From Geobacter sp. UBA1603 (GTDB lineage: Bacteria; Desulfobacterota; Desulfuromonadia; Geobacterales; Pseudopelobacteraceae), in NCBI GenBank assembly GCA_002322035.1, contig DCNF01000081.1:7085-14555 (forward strand): a DNA stretch of 7,471 nt, written 5' to 3'. This document shows positions 5,380 through 7,471 of this stretch, piece by piece. The notes under the pieces were generated by a model. That model saw only the letters and a program-made list of their open reading frames with translations, did no database searches and was not told the DNA's origin. The position numbers were made by a program, and so were the translations under genes. Within the stretch, counting starts at the first letter, position 1; each line of letters opens with the position of its first letter.

Positions 5380-7197
5380 TCAGCGGCCTGACGAGCTTTC
5401 ACCGCCGTCAATCAGGCCGACCGGATCGACAATCAGGGTAACGCGGCCGTCTCCCAGGATCGTGGAGCCCGCAATACCGGGTATATTGGCCAGATAATTG
5501 CCAAGGGACTTGATCGCCACCTCCTGCTGGCCGACCAGGCGCGTCACCACCAGACCCATCCGCTTATCGGCGGCTCCGACAACGACAACATAGCAAAAGT
5601 CATCCCGCTCATATTTCTGCTGAACATTGAAGATCGTCTGCAGACGCATCAGCGGCAGTACCATCTCGCGCAGCTTGAGCACCTCCTGCCCGCCAATAAC
5701 GTGGAACTGGCGCTGATCGACCCGCAGGGTCTCCAGTACTGAAGACAGCGGTATCGAATAGACTTCCCCCTCGACCTCGACCAGAAGCGATTGGATGATC
5801 GCCAGTGTCAGCGGCAGACGCAGGATGAATTCCGAGCCCTGGCCGCGCTCGCTCCTGATTTCGATCAGACCGTTCAGCTTTTTGATATTGGTCTTGACCA
5901 CATCCATTCCGACCCCGCGCCCGGACAGATCGGACGCTTTCTCCTTGGTGGAGAAGCCAGGCAGAAAAATCAGGTCGAACATTTCGCGCTGGCTCATGGC
6001 TGCCAGTTGCTCTTCGGTCACCAGACCCTTCTCAACCGCCTTGCGACCGACGCGGTCGGTATCGATGCCCTTGCCATCATCCTTGATGCTGATGATGATC
6101 GAGTTCCCCTCGTGGACTGCTGCCAGCACCAGGGTCCCGACTCGAGGCTTTCCGGCGGCAATCCGCTCGTCAGGGGTTTCAAGCCCGTGATCCATGGCAT
6201 TGCGGATCAGGTGAATCAGCGGATCGCCGATCTCATCAACAACCGAACGGTCAAGCTCGGTCTCTTCACCGAAAATCTGCAGGTCAACCTCTTTGCCCAG
6301 ATCCCGGGCCAGACTGCGGACAATTCGCGGGAATTTCTTGAAAACCTTTTCAACCGGAATCATCCGCATCTTGAGAACCTGCATCTGCAGCTCTGATGTG
6401 ACAAAATTCATCCGCTTGGTAAGCTTGCCGAATTCTTCGTTAAAATCGAAACGATCGGCCTCCCCCTGCTGCAGCTCCTGATTGAGCTGAATCATCCGGT
6501 TGCGTTCGAGAACCAGTTCACCGACCTGATTCATAAGGTCGTCAAGACGTTTCACGTCAACGCGAACAGTGGTGTTGTCCGAAAGGTCCTCCCCCTTGCC
6601 TTCGGGAGGTTTGGGCGGAGCCGGGGCCTTTTTAGCCACCATTTCTCCGGACGGTTTGGCGGGAGGGGGAGTCGCTGCCTGAGCAGCCGGCAGCGGAGTT
6701 ACCGAAGATTCGGGGGCCGCAGCGGCAGGACCTGCATCGACCGGTGCCGGCTCGGCGGCAGGTGCGGCGGCAGCAGGCGGGACGTCCACCTTGGGAGCCG
6801 CATTCTCTGACAAAAGCGGAAGAAGCTTGGCAATCGTTCCATCGATTTCGCGCTCCTGGATTTCTCCAGCCTTGATATCGCTGACCAGAATCTTGACCAG
6901 ATCGGTGGCCTCGAGAATCACGTCCATGATCTCCGGAGTGACCACCAGTTCACCCTTGCGCAGCCGGTTGAGCACATCTTCGGTCTTGTGGGTAACCTTG
7001 ACCAGCAGGTCGAACCCCAGGAAACTCGAAGCGCCTTTTACCGTGTGGATGGAACGAAAGATCCGGTTGAGCAGTTCCGGATCGCCGGATGACTTTTCAA
7101 GTGCTACGAGGTCATCGTCCAGTTTTTCAAGAAGCTCGGTGGTCTCGGTAAGAAAACCCTCCAGAAGCTCCTGATCTTCGCAGTCAATGGGCGGCAT
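5380..7197 (-). CDS. cheA: Chemotaxis histidine kinase
   Basis: CheA autophosphorylates in response to receptors and passes phosphate to CheY- and CheB-type regulators. Domains of the 605-residue protein in order: P1/HPt (about 5-130) with phosphorylatable H51 in RSIHTVKGASSFLGF; an Ala/Pro-rich low-complexity linker (about 134-203); P3 dimerisation helices (about 208-275, starting VRVDVKRLDDLMNQVGELV); the P4 ATPase with N box LIHLIRNAMDHGLE (327-340), G1 DDGKGID (373-379), PGFSTKEKASDLSGRG and GVGMDVV (413-434); and a P5 CheW-like domain (about 465-600). No folded P2 CheY-binding domain is seen between P1 and P3. The ATG is supported by AAGGAG (7206-7211) eight bases upstream. It follows cheW after 32 bases and precedes cheR. 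A short hairpin (GTCAG/CTGAC) spans its stop codon. All kinase motifs are intact. Confidence 0.97.
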   Translation of the reverse strand: MPPIDCEDQELLEGFLTETTELLEKLDDDLVALEKSSGDPELLNRIFRSIHTVKGASSFLGFDLLVKVTHKTEDVLNRLRKGELVVTPEIMDVILEATDLVKILVSDIKAGEIQEREIDGTIAKLLPLLSENAAPKVDVPPAAAAPAAEPAPVDAGPAAAAPESSVTPLPAAQAATPPPAKPSGEMVAKKAPAPPKPPEGKGEDLSDNTTVRVDVKRLDDLMNQVGELVLERNRMIQLNQELQQGEADRFDFNEEFGKLTKRMNFVTSELQMQVLKMRMIPVEKVFKKFPRIVRSLARDLGKEVDLQIFGEETELDRSVVDEIGDPLIHLIRNAMDHGLETPDERIAAGKPRVGTLVLAAVHEGNSIIISIKDDGKGIDTDRVGRKAVEKGLVTEEQLAAMSQREMFDLIFLPGFSTKEKASDLSGRGVGMDVVKTNIKKLNGLIEIRSERGQGSEFILRLPLTLAIIQSLLVEVEGEVYSIPLSSVLETLRVDQRQFHVIGGQEVLKLREMVLPLMRLQTIFNVQQKYERDDFCYVVVVGAADKRMGLVVTRLVGQQEVAIKSLGNYLANIPGIAGSTILGDGRVTLIVDPVGLIDGGESSSGR

Positions 7198-7229
7198 GCA
7201 TCAATCTCCTTGAGGCGTCGGTATTCCGG

Positions 7230-7471
7230 CTAGATCGAACCAAACAGCTTACGTTCATCATGGGAGAACATCTTTTCCAGGTTAAGTAGCACCAGCAGGC
7301 GCTCTGCCTGGTTTATCACACCTGCGATGCACTCCTGATCGATACCGCTGGCGACCACAGCAGGAGACGGCTGGATTTCGCTGCCGGAAATGCGGATCAC
7401 CTCCGATACGGCGTCAACGATGAACCCCATCAGTTCCCCTTCGACATCCATGACCATGATGCGGGTCTGCT
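7230..7471 (-). CDS. cheW: Chemotaxis coupling protein CheW, N-terminus beyond window edge
   Basis: CheW bridges receptors and the P5 domain of CheA in the membrane-associated signalling array. About 79 C-terminal residues are visible, roughly half of a normal ~150-170-residue CheW. The frame stays open to the right edge through QTRIMVMDVEGE, so the ATG at 7457 is internal and not the start. Typical features are the TRIMVMDV strand, the conserved GFIVDAVSEVIRI segment, the exposed loop with IQPSPAVV, and the C-terminal helix LLVLLNLEKMF. It is the first visible gene of the minus-strand operon; the promoter must be further right. A CheW-like domain in a longer protein such as CheV cannot be wholly excluded on the N-terminal side, but no receiver domain follows it here. 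Confidence 0.92.
   Translation of the reverse strand, partial: QTRIMVMDVEGELMGFIVDAVSEVIRISGSEIQPSPAVVASGIDQECIAGVINQAERLLVLLNLEKMFSHDERKLFGSI

Noticed and set aside
5379..5392. Hairpin GTCAG/CTGAC with a four-base loop at the cheA stop
   Set aside because: A five-bp stem with no T-tract is too weak to be called a terminator and may be chance.
5791..6396. Plus-strand open frame (201 codons) opposite cheA
   Set aside because: It is antisense to the intact P3/P4 kinase region, with no recognisable family and no supported start.

Overview
The window looks like a chromosomal segment from a GC-rich Gram-negative bacterium. The combination of a bacterial-type RF3 gene, a VapBC-type toxin-antitoxin pair and a chemotaxis operon carrying an HDOD gene between cheR and cheB fits a deltaproteobacterium of the Geobacter/Desulfuromonas kind. 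That assignment comes from the gene set and protein character only, not from a database comparison.

The left third is read on the plus strand. It opens inside prfC (peptide chain release factor 3), whose first ~50 residues lie outside the window. A 111-base gap follows, with a plausible promoter overlapped by a 30-bp near-perfect palindrome. Next come an AbrB-fold antitoxin and a PIN-domain toxin overlapping by four bases, then a 63-residue basic protein of unknown function that overlaps the end of the toxin gene by eight bases. The likely logic is an autoregulated toxin-antitoxin operon in which the palindrome is the operator. The small third ORF may ride on the same transcript.

The right two thirds are read on the minus strand, converging on the plus-strand genes. 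They form one compact operon in the order cheW (partial), cheA, cheR, HDOD-domain gene, cheB. It ends in a strong hairpin with a seven-T tract on the minus strand. The A-tract of that hairpin overlaps the stop codon of the small plus-strand ORF. No promoter for this operon is visible, so it must lie beyond the right edge, upstream of cheW.

Together the operon supplies a coupling protein, the histidine kinase, and both adaptation enzymes (methyltransferase and phosphorylation-controlled methylesterase). No receptor gene, cheY or cheD is present in the window. CheA has an Ala/Pro-rich linker where a CheY-binding P2 domain would sit in enteric CheA. The HDOD protein retains a full-looking set of HD-type metal ligands, which makes it the most interesting product here. 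There is no clearly new system in the window; the better leads are the HDOD protein, the palindromic operator and the unrecognised 63-residue ORF.
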